A model generated the notes under the pieces. That model was not told the DNA's origin and did not search any database. It saw nothing but the letters and a program-made list of their open reading frames with translations. A stretch of DNA of 56,550 nucleotides from contig CAIZLD010000068.1 of the NCBI GenBank assembly GCA_903933715.1, forward strand, positions 1 through 56,550, given 5' to 3'. Position numbers and translations under genes: made by a program. Below are positions 23,553 through 33,105 of the stretch, in pieces. Each line of letters opens with the position of its first letter. The first letter of the stretch is position 1. This DNA is from an uncultured Spartobacteria bacterium (GTDB taxonomy: Bacteria > Verrucomicrobiota > Verrucomicrobiia > Chthoniobacterales > Chthoniobacteraceae).

Positions 23553-25166
23553 ATGTTTGTAATCCGCACCCGGAATGGATACGGAACGGCGGCTTGTTTT
23601 GCCCTTTTTCTTTTTCTGACCCTGGCCGCCACCGCGTCCATCTCGATCCCGGAGCTTCCGAAGGAAAAACGGTCCGAAAAGAAAAAACAGATCGTTCCAC
23701 CGCCCCAGCCGATCGCCGTTTCCGTGGAAGTCCCCAGCAGCGGCACGGTGCAAATCCCCCTTCGCATTTACGGGAAGCAGGAACAAACGACGAGCTTCCT
23801 CATCCGCAAGGGGCCGCAGTTGGGAAAAATCGTCGCCCTGGCCCCCATGGAACCCGAAGTCTGGCTCCTGACTTATCAGCACACCTCCGCCATGACCGGC
23901 GAAGCCCGGTTGAAAGATCGTATTCTTTTTGCCGCTCAGAACAAAAACGGCACCTCTGCCGCCGCCGAGATCGTCATTGATATTGTCGATGCTCCGCCAG
24001 AGTTGGCCGCGCCGGAATCGGTCGACTTTGGCAAAGTCCCCGCAGGCCTCCCTGCCACGCGTGGGGTCACTGTTTCCAATAATGGAGGCGGATTACTGGA
24101 AGGCAAAGCGTTGGCAGATGCCCCTTGGACCGTTGAACCGGCCTATTTCAAATTGCGACAGGGTGAAAAAGCACTCTTCCATGTCACTTTGGCCCCGGAT
24201 GCCGAAGGGGAATACCAAAGCCACCTCCATTTTTTGGTCGGCGATACCCAGGCACAACCGGCCCTGCACGCCAGCGCCTATGCGCCATTTACCGTCGAGC
24301 CGTCCAAACAGGATTTGACCTCCGGGTTATCCCGCTCGGGGAGTTTGGCGCTCACAAACCAGACCGCAACGGAACTGACGTTGCAACTGGAAGCCAACGC
24401 CCGATTGCACCTTCCCGCTCAAATCGTTCTGCCGCCCCGGAAAACCGAGATCGTCCCGATCACTTTGGAAAAAGAAGATCCCGAGGGGATCGATACCACC
24501 GTTCGTTTGAGCTTCGGCTCCATTTTTAAGCAAGTGGCCGTCCACGCCCAGCCCGTCCGCAAAGAACTCCCCTCGCCCACGCCGGCCCCCGTCGCAATTG
24601 CCCAACCTTCGCCAACCCCCACCCCGGAACTCCGCAATCTTCCGCCCCCACCACCCACGGGAGATGTTCCCGGCCACCCTGCATCTCCCGAGCCGGATGC
24701 CCAAAGCATCGACAGCGCGATCCTTAACGCGTTGGGGCAACCCCAAATCCCGGTGATCGGGAATGTTTCCGTGGTGCGCACCACGGTGGCGGGAATCGCC
24801 GAACTCGCCTGGCCTGCGGTCCGGGACAGCTCCGATTACCAAATTGAAGCCCGGCAGATCTCGATCGGGGCCAAAGGGAACCCCGTCCAAAACTGGATTG
24901 CCGTGCCCAACGTAAAAATCACGAAAGCTCAGGACCGGGTCACAGCCGTCATCACCGGAATCCCGACGGGAGTCAGCGCCACGATTCACATTCTGGCGCT
25001 TGGTCCAGAGGGCAAGCCGTGCGCGGCGTCGCTGCCGGTCCACTTTAACATCCCGACTCCGCAACCGCTTTTCACCGCCCGGAACCTGTTGTTGGCCGGG
25101 TTTGGTCTCCTGCTGCTCGTCTCGCTAGCAATGATGGGCTTAAAAAAACTGCGAAGCGGCAATTAA
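23553..25166 (+). CDS. Large envelope protein with Ig-like domains and C-terminal membrane anchor
   Basis: The 537-residue protein is not one I recognise by name. It has a signal peptide (about 1-30, hydrophobic CFALFLFLTLAATAS), a basic stretch, and two or three beta-rich modules. One (about 155-245, VDFGKVPAGLPATRGVTVSN) resembles the ASPM/SPD-2/Hydin-type Ig fold. A Pro-rich linker covers about 338-385, an Fn3-like module about 400-500, and a terminal membrane helix (LLLAGFGLLLLVSLAMMGL) is followed by KKLR. This predicts a protein held in the inner membrane and reaching into the periplasm. In-frame ATGs at 23517 and 23478 exist, but the signal peptide favours 23553. Its neighbours (L,D-transpeptidase, mpl) suggest a cell-wall link. 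Confidence 0.75.
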   Translation: MFVIRTRNGYGTAACFALFLFLTLAATASISIPELPKEKRSEKKKQIVPPPQPIAVSVEVPSSGTVQIPLRIYGKQEQTTSFLIRKGPQLGKIVALAPMEPEVWLLTYQHTSAMTGEARLKDRILFAAQNKNGTSAAAEIVIDIVDAPPELAAPESVDFGKVPAGLPATRGVTVSNNGGGLLEGKALADAPWTVEPAYFKLRQGEKALFHVTLAPDAEGEYQSHLHFLVGDTQAQPALHASAYAPFTVEPSKQDLTSGLSRSGSLALTNQTATELTLQLEANARLHLPAQIVLPPRKTEIVPITLEKEDPEGIDTTVRLSFGSIFKQVAVHAQPVRKELPSPTPAPVAIAQPSPTPTPELRNLPPPPPTGDVPGHPASPEPDAQSIDSAILNALGQPQIPVIGNVSVVRTTVAGIAELAWPAVRDSSDYQIEARQISIGAKGNPVQNWIAVPNVKITKAQDRVTAVITGIPTGVSATIHILALGPEGKPCAASLPVHFNIPTPQPLFTARNLLLAGFGLLLLVSLAMMGLKKLRSGN

Positions 25167-25224
25167 CAAACGCGACTTTTTCAATGGCGCTCGCCCCCAA
25201 CCTGCGCTTTGATTTCTCTTCTCC

Positions 25225-26610
25225 ATGAATCACGGCATCCAACACATTCATTTCCTGGGCATTTGCGGCACCGCGATGGGCTCCGTCGCCGCCGCCTTGC
25301 AGGAACGCGGCTTCACTGTCACCGGCTCCGATGAAAACGTCTACCCACCGATGTCCACTTTCCTGGAGCAAAAAGGGGTCAAAATCACCGCCGGCTATTG
25401 CCCCGAAAACCTCCCCGAAAAGGCGCAACTCATCGTCGTCGGCAACGCCATGAAGCGCGGGAACCCGGAGGTCGAGGCCGTCCTCAACCGCAAGCTCTAC
25501 TATCTTTCCCTCCCTGAGACCCTCAAAGAATTTTTCCTTCGGGGCCGCCACAATCTGGTCGTCACCGGCACCCACGGCAAAACCACCACGACCTCGCTGC
25601 TGACCTGGATCTTTGAATCGGCGGGGCTGGAGCCAAGCTACTTGATTGGCGGGATTCCCAAGAATCTTGGCCAGGGAGCCCGGTTTCGCGATTCCAAATA
25701 CGTGGTTCTGGAAGGCGACGAGTACGACACCGCCTTTTTTGACAAGCGGAGCAAGTTCGTCCATTACATGCCGGAGTTGGTCATCGTGAACAATATCGAG
25801 TTCGATCACGCCGATATTTTCAACAATCTCGACGAAATCAAACTGAGCTTCCGGCGCATGCTCAATATCGTCCCCGGCAACGGGATGGTTCTGCTCAACG
25901 CCGACGATCCCAACTGCCTGGAAGTCGGCTCCACCTGCCCCGCGCCGGTGCTGGAGGTCGGTTTTTCCGAGACCGCCGGTAACCGGATCGTTGACGTTCA
26001 CTATCATCCGCACGGCTCCGAGTTCACCCTTTTCGGGACACGTTTTGCCCTTTCATTAGTCGGCGAATACAACGTTCGCAATGCCGCCATGGCCGTCAGC
26101 GCCGCCCATTTTTACGGCATCCCGCTCCCGGTGATCCAGCAAGCGCTCGCGAGCTTCGAAGGGGTATTGCGCCGGCAGGAAGTGCGCGGCGAAGTGCGCG
26201 GAATCAAGGTGATCGACGACTTTGGGCATCACCCCACCGCCATCCGCCAGACCTTAACGGGGCTGCGCCACCAATACCCCGGCGCACGACTCTGGGCGAT
26301 TTTTGAGCCGCGCTCCAACACCACCCGTCGCGCGGTGTTTCAACACCAGCTCCCCGCCGCCTTCGAGCAGGCCGACGGCGTCATCTTTTCCAAAGTCGCG
26401 AGGCTCGACCAGATCGCCGAAGCCGAGCGGCTTAACCCCGAGCAGGTCATCTCCGACATCGCGGCGACCGGCAGACCGGCTTTTTACGAGCCCGGCGCAA
26501 CCCAGATCATTGAGCGTTTAAAACCGCTGGTCCAAAGCGGCGACGTGATCGTTGTGTTCAGCAACGGCGGGTTTGACGGCATCCACGCGCGGCTGCTGGC
26601 GGAGTTGTAG
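25225..26610 (+). CDS. mpl: UDP-N-acetylmuramate:L-Ala-gamma-D-Glu-meso-DAP ligase
   Basis: The 461-residue Mur ligase has HIHFLGICGTAMGSVAAALQ at its N-terminus, GTHGKTTTTSLLTW as P-loop, EGDEYDTAFFDKRSKF and IDDFGHHPTAIRQTL. The EYDTAFFDKRSKF stretch separates Mpl from MurC. Mpl reattaches recovered murein tripeptide to UDP-MurNAc in peptidoglycan recycling. The start has no Shine-Dalgarno sequence; the leader is CTTCTCC-rich. It is followed by a hairpin-rich 175-bp gap. Confidence 0.94.
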   Translation: MNHGIQHIHFLGICGTAMGSVAAALQERGFTVTGSDENVYPPMSTFLEQKGVKITAGYCPENLPEKAQLIVVGNAMKRGNPEVEAVLNRKLYYLSLPETLKEFFLRGRHNLVVTGTHGKTTTTSLLTWIFESAGLEPSYLIGGIPKNLGQGARFRDSKYVVLEGDEYDTAFFDKRSKFVHYMPELVIVNNIEFDHADIFNNLDEIKLSFRRMLNIVPGNGMVLLNADDPNCLEVGSTCPAPVLEVGFSETAGNRIVDVHYHPHGSEFTLFGTRFALSLVGEYNVRNAAMAVSAAHFYGIPLPVIQQALASFEGVLRRQEVRGEVRGIKVIDDFGHHPTAIRQTLTGLRHQYPGARLWAIFEPRSNTTRRAVFQHQLPAAFEQADGVIFSKVARLDQIAEAERLNPEQVISDIAATGRPAFYEPGATQIIERLKPLVQSGDVIVVFSNGGFDGIHARLLAEL

Positions 26611-26689
26611 CATTGACGCCTCTCGTAACCAAGTCGCACTGCCGCACGCACCGGAGCTGAAATCTACGTCTGCTATCCATGGCTCGTGT

Positions 26690-26764
26690 GCGAAGTGCAA
26701 CTTCGCCAGAGAATGCGTTCCCAAGTAAAACTTGGGAACGAGAAAAAGGCGCAAAGAGCGCAAA
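26690..26764. repeat. Double-hairpin repeat plus CGCAAAG remnant (locus 1)
   Basis: The first hairpin is at 26690-26706: stem GCGAAGT/ACTTCGC with a 3-nt loop. After 9 nt the second is at 26716-26740: perfect 11-bp stem CGTTCCCAAGT/ACTTGGGAACG with loop AAA. This is followed by AGAAAAAGGCGCAAAGAGCG, a remnant of the octamer repeat. The element sits between the convergent mpl and hydrolase genes and could act as a bidirectional terminator. Copies with compensatory changes lie at 49988-50116 and 56415-56465. The rest of the 175-bp gap shows nothing. Confidence 0.85.
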
Positions 26765-26785
26765 ATAAAAAAGAGGACCGAAAGA

Positions 26786-27784
26786 TCACCCTTTGACCAC
26801 GTGCAAATCCGGGTTGAGTTGCTCGTTCAAAACCGCCACCAGCGCATCGGGATCTTCCATCGGGGCCAGCGCCCCGACGCGCGGGATCACCACGAGATTC
26901 CCATGGGGCACGATCCCCAGCAGCCGCTCGCCCATTTCCAGCGACGGCTGACCCGGCTCGCTCCCCCAAAGGAGCGTCACCGGCAGCTTGAGCAGCCCCA
27001 TGCGCGTTTCGAGATCGAAATTCAATCGCCCGCTATGGAAATTGCGAATCGCGTATTCCGCCCCGCTTTGCTGGGCACAGGTGGTATAAACCTCCACCGC
27101 CTCTTCGCTCAGGCGCGACGCGTCCACAAACCCGGCGGCCAGCCAGTTCCGGACAGCCTCACGGCTCGACTGATAGTTGCGATATAAAAACCGTTGGAGC
27201 GATTCCACATGGGCCGCAACCCGCGTGCTCCGGCGCAACCGACCAAAGCCAAATTCACGTTTGCCGGTGGGCATGTGCAAAATGAGCCGCCCGACCAATT
27301 CCGGATGCTGGCTGGCCAGATAAACGCAAAACCCGGCCCCCAGGCCGCTTCCCACCACGATCGGTTTCTGTTCTCCGCAAGTTTCGCGGATCAACTCGGC
27401 CAGCATCTGGGCGTAATCGGCGGCCGAAAACCGGGCCGAGGGGCGTTGGGATTCTCCAAACCCGATCAAGTCCGGCGCGACGACACGGAAGCGCCCGGCG
27501 AACTCGGGATACACTTTGGCCCATTCGAAAGAGGACCCCCCCAGACAAACGCTATGCACAAAAATCAACGGCTGGCCGGAACCGGATTCGTGATAAATAA
27601 CATGCCCCAAGGTCGTGTGCTGGACTTTGGTGGCGAAGATTGCCGGTGAGATCGTTTCCGGCATCGGCGACTTCCCGGCAGGCCAAAACGCATATTTCAA
27701 CGCCAGCACGAAGGCGCCAGCCAGCCCCGCACCGAGTCCGACACCCACGAGTTTTTTGTTTTCCTTGCGGAACATTCTCTTCAT
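26786..27784 (-). CDS. Membrane-anchored alpha/beta-hydrolase-fold protein, catalytic triad incomplete
   Basis: The 332-residue protein has an N-terminal membrane helix (about 12-34) and an alpha/beta hydrolase fold. PDLIGFGESQRP and the elbow VGSGLGAG (S146) are recognisable. The usual acid position reads LLWGSEPGQ, and the usual catalytic His position (GHxxHxEDP) reads VGALAPMEDP, so the His is Ala. It may be an inactive or atypical hydrolase. The start at 27784 is one of the few here with a strong Shine-Dalgarno sequence (GGGGGAGA, about 8 nt before the ATG). It follows the hybrid kinase gene by 110 bp. Confidence 0.8.
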   Translation of the reverse strand: MKRMFRKENKKLVGVGLGAGLAGAFVLALKYAFWPAGKSPMPETISPAIFATKVQHTTLGHVIYHESGSGQPLIFVHSVCLGGSSFEWAKVYPEFAGRFRVVAPDLIGFGESQRPSARFSAADYAQMLAELIRETCGEQKPIVVGSGLGAGFCVYLASQHPELVGRLILHMPTGKREFGFGRLRRSTRVAAHVESLQRFLYRNYQSSREAVRNWLAAGFVDASRLSEEAVEVYTTCAQQSGAEYAIRNFHSGRLNFDLETRMGLLKLPVTLLWGSEPGQPSLEMGERLLGIVPHGNLVVIPRVGALAPMEDPDALVAVLNEQLNPDLHVVKG

Positions 27785-27894
27785 AGCATTTTCTCCCCCA
27801 GACAAATCTCCGGGGGGCGGTCCAGGAGAGAGTTTTCGATCACGCGGAAGATTATGCGCCACAGCCGTCCACCCTGCAAGAAGGGAGCGCAAGG

Positions 27895-30800
27895 TTACGC
27901 CTGTTTTTCTTGTGCGATGGCAAGCTTGACGGCTTCGAACTCAGTGACAAGCCGTTCCATCAATGCCGCCGCCTCATCGGCGATTTTTTCTCCCGACATA
28001 TCCTGGAGGGTCCGGCAAATTTCACCCATTTCCCTCGCCCCGATATTCTGGCTGCCGCCTTTGAGCGAATGGGCTTCGTTTCTCAGTTTGGAACCATCCC
28101 CGCTGGCGAGCGCCTCTTGCATGCGGGCAATCCGGCTGCTGGCATCGTTCTCAAACATTTCAAACAGGCCGGCCAGAAACGATCCATCCATTTCGTTGGC
28201 GATTTCTCGGAGCCCTTCGACAATTTCCGGGTCCAAGGCGTTCTTGCGAACAGCGGAACCGTCCATGCTTCCCGTTTGGAGTTTCTCCGGGAACGCCACC
28301 GTCGCCGGAAGTCCCCGGGCCAACGCTTCGGCGAACGGTTGAAGCTGCACCGGTTTACTGATGTAATCATTCATCCCGCAAGCCAGGCATTTGCCGATCG
28401 CCCCCTGGGTGGCATGGGCCGTTAACGCGATGATGTAGGGCTGCCGGAGCGACTTGCCTTTGGATCGGATCTTCCGGGTTGCCTCGTAACCGTCCATTTT
28501 CGGCATCTGGCAATCCATCAGGACGATGTCGTAGTGGGCTTTTTCCAAAGCCTCAACCGCTGCGGTGCCGCTTTCGACAACATCTGCATCAAACCCAAGT
28601 TTCCGGAGCTGCCCCAAAGAGACCATCTGGTTGACTTGGTTGTCTTCGGCCAGAAGAATTCGCGCCGTTCGGAATTCCGGCGGCAGGGCGGGAGTCGGGG
28701 AACCCCCGGCCACCGGAGAAGTCGCAGCGGGATCGGCGACCGGTCTGGATGGGCTTTTCCCCATAATCCTGACAATGCTGGCAAAAAGGCGCGAGTGCTT
28801 GACCGGCTTGACCAAAGCCGCCTCGATTCCCGCAGCCGCGGTAACGTCATTGGGGAATTGCCCCATGGAAGTCAAAATCATCAGCCGGACCCCCGCAAAC
28901 GCCGGATCGGCTTTGATCGCGTGGGCCAGCATCAGCCCGTCCATCTCCGGCATCTGCATGTCGAGAATCGCCAGATCGAAGGAGAATCCGGCAGGGGCGC
29001 ACCGCAACACGGAGAGCGCCTCGCGCCCGCTGGCAACGCAGGTGGGCTCCATCTTCCACGAGGAAAGATGATGATGCAGGATTTGCCGGTTCGTCGCGTT
29101 GTCATCGACAACGAGTACGCGCAAGCCGGTCAGTTTGGCGGCGGCCGTTTCCTCCAATCGCGGTTCCGGGTTGAGCGGTTTCTCCAGCTTGGCTGTAAAC
29201 CAGAAGGTCGAGCCGAGGCCGGGCGTGCTTTCGACCCCGATCTCTCCGTCCATCATCGAGACCAACTGCTTCGAAATGGCGAGCCCCAGACCGGTGCCGC
29301 CGTAACGCCGTGTCGAGGAGGTGTCGGCCTGATTGAATGGCAGGAACAGGTTGGCCTGCCCCTGCCGGGAGATCCCGATGCCGGTGTCTTTGACCTCAAA
29401 ATGAACGGTGACGTGGGTTTCGTCCTCGTCCTGCTTTGAGACCAGGACAAAGACTTCGCCGTGGTCGGTAAATTTCACGGCATTGCCGACAAGATTGGTG
29501 AGAATCTGGCGGAGCCGTCCGGCGTCTCCGTGGAGGTAAACCGGCAGGTTCGGTTTGACAAAGTCAACCAGTTCGATCCCCTTCGCATGGGCCTCCTTGG
29601 CCCCCAGGTCAATGGCATCCTCCACCATCCTGCAAAGATCAAAATCAACCGGAGTGAGTGTCAGTTTGCGCGCTTCGATTTTTGAGATATCCAGGATGTC
29701 GTTGATAATTTTGAGCAGAGCGTCGGCGCTGCTGGCGATGGTATTGGCGTATTCGCGCTGCTCCGGGGTCAACGGAGTATCCATCAGCAGTCCGGTCAAC
29801 CCGATCACCCCATTCATCGGGGTGCGGACTTCATGGCTCATGTTGGCGAGAAACTCGCTCTTGGCGAGGTTGGCCGCTTCAGCCACCGATTTGGCGGCTT
29901 GCAGCTCCAGCTCAATATCTTTGCGCTCCGTGATATCCTGCAAGGTTCCGGAAATATGGGCCGTGTTGTACCGGGAATCGATCAACGGCTCGCCTTTCAT
30001 GAACAGGAACCGCTGGCTGCCATCAGAAAGCGGCACGCGAAATTCCACCTGGCAAAGCTCATTGTGTTCCAGGGAATGCTGCAATGTCTCGGCCACCATT
30101 TTCCGGTCCTCGGGATGAATGTGTTTAAGCAGCGCCTCGAACGAGGGAGTGCAGGTCTCTGTGGAGATCCCCATAATTTCAAAGGTCTCTTCCGACCAGA
30201 TGAATTGATTTTTGGAAATATCCCAGTCCCAGCTCCCCAAGTGGGCGAGCCGCTGCGCCTCGGCCCGGCGTTTATTGCTCGATGCAATGGCTTCAGAGGC
30301 TTCCAGGATGCGTTGCCGCCCAATAAAGAAGACCACCAGGAGAATCGACGAGATCAACGTAATCAAAATGGGCGAAAGCCGGTGCCATGCGACGGACCGG
30401 AATAACATGGCGGCATCAATATCAATTCCAATTACCGCAAGCAGTTTGCCCGTTGCCGGGTCAACAACCGGGGTGAACCCGGAAAGGAACGTCCCCCATT
30501 CATCCGAGTAAGGACCGACCACGGCCGGTTGCCTGGTCTTGAATATTTCAATCAATTGCGGCGGCGGTTGTTGATAAACAGCCCCCGCATCGACATAGAG
30601 CGGATCGCTTTTCGGGATGGAATCGACCCCTAAAATGAGTTGTTCCCCTTGTTGGAACACCGTGTAGATCCAGCGGTTGGTGGGGTCTGCCGCCTTGATT
30701 TCCTGGAGGCGCTGGCGAACCAGGGCAAATTCCGGCTTTTTCATGTCGGCCGGATCCGCCGCCAGGCTCTGGAATGGCTCCGGCCCAATGCCTGCCGCAC

Positions 30801-31608
30801 AAACCCGGACTTGGTTCAAAAGGGTCTGCCGGTACTCCCAATGCACTCGGGATCCAACCTGCTCGGTTGCGATCCAGCCGCAGATCAGGACTCCCAAAAG
30901 AAGGATCGGAAGGTAGATACCGCAAGCAGTTTCCAGTTCCCGCCCGGTCAGCAACGCGGCTTCACGGCGGCTTTGCTGATAAGTGGACCAAATGGAAAGC
31001 GAAAGCCCCATCGCCAGCAACCCACGGAAGATCTGGATCGGAATGCCGGTCCGTTGAAAGAACAGGTTTTCATTAAAAACCGTGGTGGGGTAGAACGAAG
31101 CGGGAACAGTGATCAGACCCGAGACAACACTGTACAACACCAAAATGGCCGCTGCCGCAAAGAGGCTTCGCGCATTTCCAATTTTCTTTCTGCCGGCCTG
31201 GAAAAAAATCAATGCCGCCCAAAGACTGCCAACCAATCCGAGCGCATAACGGCTGGTGGCAATGGCGCTCGACATCCCGAGATAACCGCCCGCGTTGGTC
31301 AGAATGAGCAGCGGTAAGAAAATCCATCGGCCCGGCCCCCTGCCGTGGACCCGCCACATTCCTTCCCGTGCAAACTCGATTAAAAATAAAAACGAAAAAG
31401 CCAGGCTCGCAATACGGGCAATAGAAAACGCCCGCGAATCGCCCATGTTGGTGGCGAACATTTCCATCCATTCGTGGAGCCCGTGAGTCGCCGCAAAGAG
31501 CCCCAGCCAACCCCAGGGAAGGTTTAACGTTTTGTGCTGCTGCAAGAGAAAGCAAACCGCCGCGAGTACGACGAACGCAAAGCCGTAAACGAAGAAGATG
31601 TAGTCCAT
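27895..31608 (-). CDS. Hybrid sensor kinase with two receivers and an HPt domain (BarA-like layout)
   Basis: The domains of this 1237-residue protein are, in order: seven or so membrane helices (about 1-250); a periplasmic Cache-like sensor (about 255-405); one more helix (about 412-430); PAS (about 455-562); HisKA with H592 in [12 protein letters not shown]; HATPase ([18 protein letters not shown]); receiver 1 with D883 in [11 protein letters not shown]; receiver 2 with D1032 in [13 protein letters not shown]; and an HPt domain with H1180 in [10 protein letters not shown] complete internal phosphorelay is thus encoded; the output regulator is not adjacent. The start at 31608 is supported by GAAAGG 4 nt upstream of the ATG; an earlier in-frame ATG at 31638 lacks this. 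Confidence 0.92.
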   Translation of the reverse strand: MDYIFFVYGFAFVVLAAVCFLLQQHKTLNLPWGWLGLFAATHGLHEWMEMFATNMGDSRAFSIARIASLAFSFLFLIEFAREGMWRVHGRGPGRWIFLPLLILTNAGGYLGMSSAIATSRYALGLVGSLWAALIFFQAGRKKIGNARSLFAAAAILVLYSVVSGLITVPASFYPTTVFNENLFFQRTGIPIQIFRGLLAMGLSLSIWSTYQQSRREAALLTGRELETACGIYLPILLLGVLICGWIATEQVGSRVHWEYRQTLLNQVRVCAAGIGPEPFQSLAADPADMKKPEFALVRQRLQEIKAADPTNRWIYTVFQQGEQLILGVDSIPKSDPLYVDAGAVYQQPPPQLIEIFKTRQPAVVGPYSDEWGTFLSGFTPVVDPATGKLLAVIGIDIDAAMLFRSVAWHRLSPILITLISSILLVVFFIGRQRILEASEAIASSNKRRAEAQRLAHLGSWDWDISKNQFIWSEETFEIMGISTETCTPSFEALLKHIHPEDRKMVAETLQHSLEHNELCQVEFRVPLSDGSQRFLFMKGEPLIDSRYNTAHISGTLQDITERKDIELELQAAKSVAEAANLAKSEFLANMSHEVRTPMNGVIGLTGLLMDTPLTPEQREYANTIASSADALLKIINDILDISKIEARKLTLTPVDFDLCRMVEDAIDLGAKEAHAKGIELVDFVKPNLPVYLHGDAGRLRQILTNLVGNAVKFTDHGEVFVLVSKQDEDETHVTVHFEVKDTGIGISRQGQANLFLPFNQADTSSTRRYGGTGLGLAISKQLVSMMDGEIGVESTPGLGSTFWFTAKLEKPLNPEPRLEETAAAKLTGLRVLVVDDNATNRQILHHHLSSWKMEPTCVASGREALSVLRCAPAGFSFDLAILDMQMPEMDGLMLAHAIKADPAFAGVRLMILTSMGQFPNDVTAAAGIEAALVKPVKHSRLFASIVRIMGKSPSRPVADPAATSPVAGGSPTPALPPEFRTARILLAEDNQVNQMVSLGQLRKLGFDADVVESGTAAVEALEKAHYDIVLMDCQMPKMDGYEATRKIRSKGKSLRQPYIIALTAHATQGAIGKCLACGMNDYISKPVQLQPFAEALARGLPATVAFPEKLQTGSMDGSAVRKNALDPEIVEGLREIANEMDGSFLAGLFEMFENDASSRIARMQEALASGDGSKLRNEAHSLKGGSQNIGAREMGEICRTLQDMSGEKIADEAAALMERLVTEFEAVKLAIAQEKQA

Positions 31609-31796
31609 TTGCCTTTCGAGGGAAGCGGGGGTTAGCATATGGCTAGGTAAATCTCAAACCAGCTGGATTCGGGTTTAGTCCTTCCGGTAAGTTTTTCAAG
31701 AGCAAACACCGGAATCTGCCCCTTTGCGCCGGATGGCACAAAGGTTTGAAAGATGGGGTTTTTGCAAGGGGTTGAAGGAATGTTTTTTGGGGCGGC

Positions 31797-33056
31797 TTAT
31801 TCCCTGACCTGGCCGGTTCCCCTGATTTGATATTTGTAAGTGGTCAATTCTTCGAGCCCCATCGGGCCGCGAGCATGAAGTTTATCGGTGCTGATCCCGA
31901 TCTCGGCGCCAAATCCAAATTCACCGCCGTCGGTGAACCGGGTGCTGGCATTCCAGTAAACCGTGGCGGAATCGACCTCGTTTAAGAACCGTTCGGCGAT
32001 CTCCGGGTTCTTTGTCACAATGCAATCGCTGTGGTGGGAACCGTGGCTTTCAATATGGTCGATGGCTTCATCGACCGAATCGACCACCCGGGCCGCCAAA
32101 ATCAGATCAAGGAACTCGGTGTTCCAATCGTCTTCTTTGGCCGGGAGCGCTTTTCCTTCCAGGATCGCGCAGACGGCCTCGTCGCCCCGGATTTGCACCC
32201 CGTTTTCCAGCAAAGCGCTGCCGCCATTCTTGAAAAAAGCCTCGGCGACGTCGCGGTGAACCAGGACGGTCTCAATGGCGTTGCAAACGCCGGGCCGCTG
32301 GGTTTTCGCGTTGATGACGATGTTTCGGGCTATGTCGAGGTCGGCCTCTTTATCGACGTAAACTGCGCAAATCCCGTTGTAATGCTTGATCACGGGCATG
32401 CGAGCGGCGGCGACCACCGCTTCAATGAGCGAGTGCCCGCCCCGGGGAACGATCATATCGATAAATCGATCCATCCCGGCCATCAGCTTGACGGCTTCGC
32501 GGTCGGTCGTGGGAACCAGCAGAATCGCGTCCGCGGGCAATCCGGCCCGTGCAGCCCCGCGGCTTAGGGCGGCGGCGATGGCCAGATTGGAATCGATCGC
32601 CTCGCTGCCTCCACGCAAAATCGTGGCGTTGCCCGTCTTGGTGCATAGAACGGCGGCATCGCTGGTGACGTTGGGGCGGGATTCAAAAATGATGCCGATC
32701 ACGCCGATTGGGACGCGGATTTTGGAAATCAGGATGCCGTTGGGCCGGGTCCATTGGCTGATCGCCTGCCCCACCGGGTCGGGCAATGCCGCGACCTGCC
32801 GGACTCCCTCGGCCATTTTGACGACCCGCGCCGGAGTCAGGGTAAGCCGGTCGAGCATGGCGCTGGAGAGGCCGTTCGCTTTCGCGCGGGCGACGTCCCG
32901 GGCATTGGCGGCCAGGATCTCCGCCTGGGCATCGATTAACTCCTGCGCCATCGCCAGCAATCCCGCGTTCTTTTGCTCGCTGGAAAGCTGGGCCAGTTGC
33001 TTGGAAGCCGCCCGAGCCCGGCGTCCAAGGTCGTAAATGAGTTCTTTGAGGTCCAT
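31797..33056 (-). CDS. proA: Gamma-glutamyl phosphate reductase
   Basis: The 419-residue NADPH-dependent enzyme has GVIGIIFESRPNVTSDAAVLC, LRGGSEAIDSN, TQRPGVCNAIET (catalytic Cys) and TGGEFGFGAEIGIST-type residues near the end, all characteristic of ProA. It reduces gamma-glutamyl phosphate to the semialdehyde in proline synthesis. It lies 49 nt downstream of proB and is probably co-transcribed with it. Confidence 0.97.
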   Translation of the reverse strand: MDLKELIYDLGRRARAASKQLAQLSSEQKNAGLLAMAQELIDAQAEILAANARDVARAKANGLSSAMLDRLTLTPARVVKMAEGVRQVAALPDPVGQAISQWTRPNGILISKIRVPIGVIGIIFESRPNVTSDAAVLCTKTGNATILRGGSEAIDSNLAIAAALSRGAARAGLPADAILLVPTTDREAVKLMAGMDRFIDMIVPRGGHSLIEAVVAAARMPVIKHYNGICAVYVDKEADLDIARNIVINAKTQRPGVCNAIETVLVHRDVAEAFFKNGGSALLENGVQIRGDEAVCAILEGKALPAKEDDWNTEFLDLILAARVVDSVDEAIDHIESHGSHHSDCIVTKNPEIAERFLNEVDSATVYWNASTRFTDGGEFGFGAEIGISTDKLHARGPMGLEELTTYKYQIRGTGQVRE

Positions 33057-33105
33057 GAGAGGAGAGGATAGATTAGAGATGATAGAGGGGTGAGATGAAG
33101 AGAAT

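Noticed and set aside
25072-26013. 313-codon antisense frame across mpl
   Set aside because: Shadow of mpl; composition is repetitive in Gly, Asp and Val and has no domain signature.
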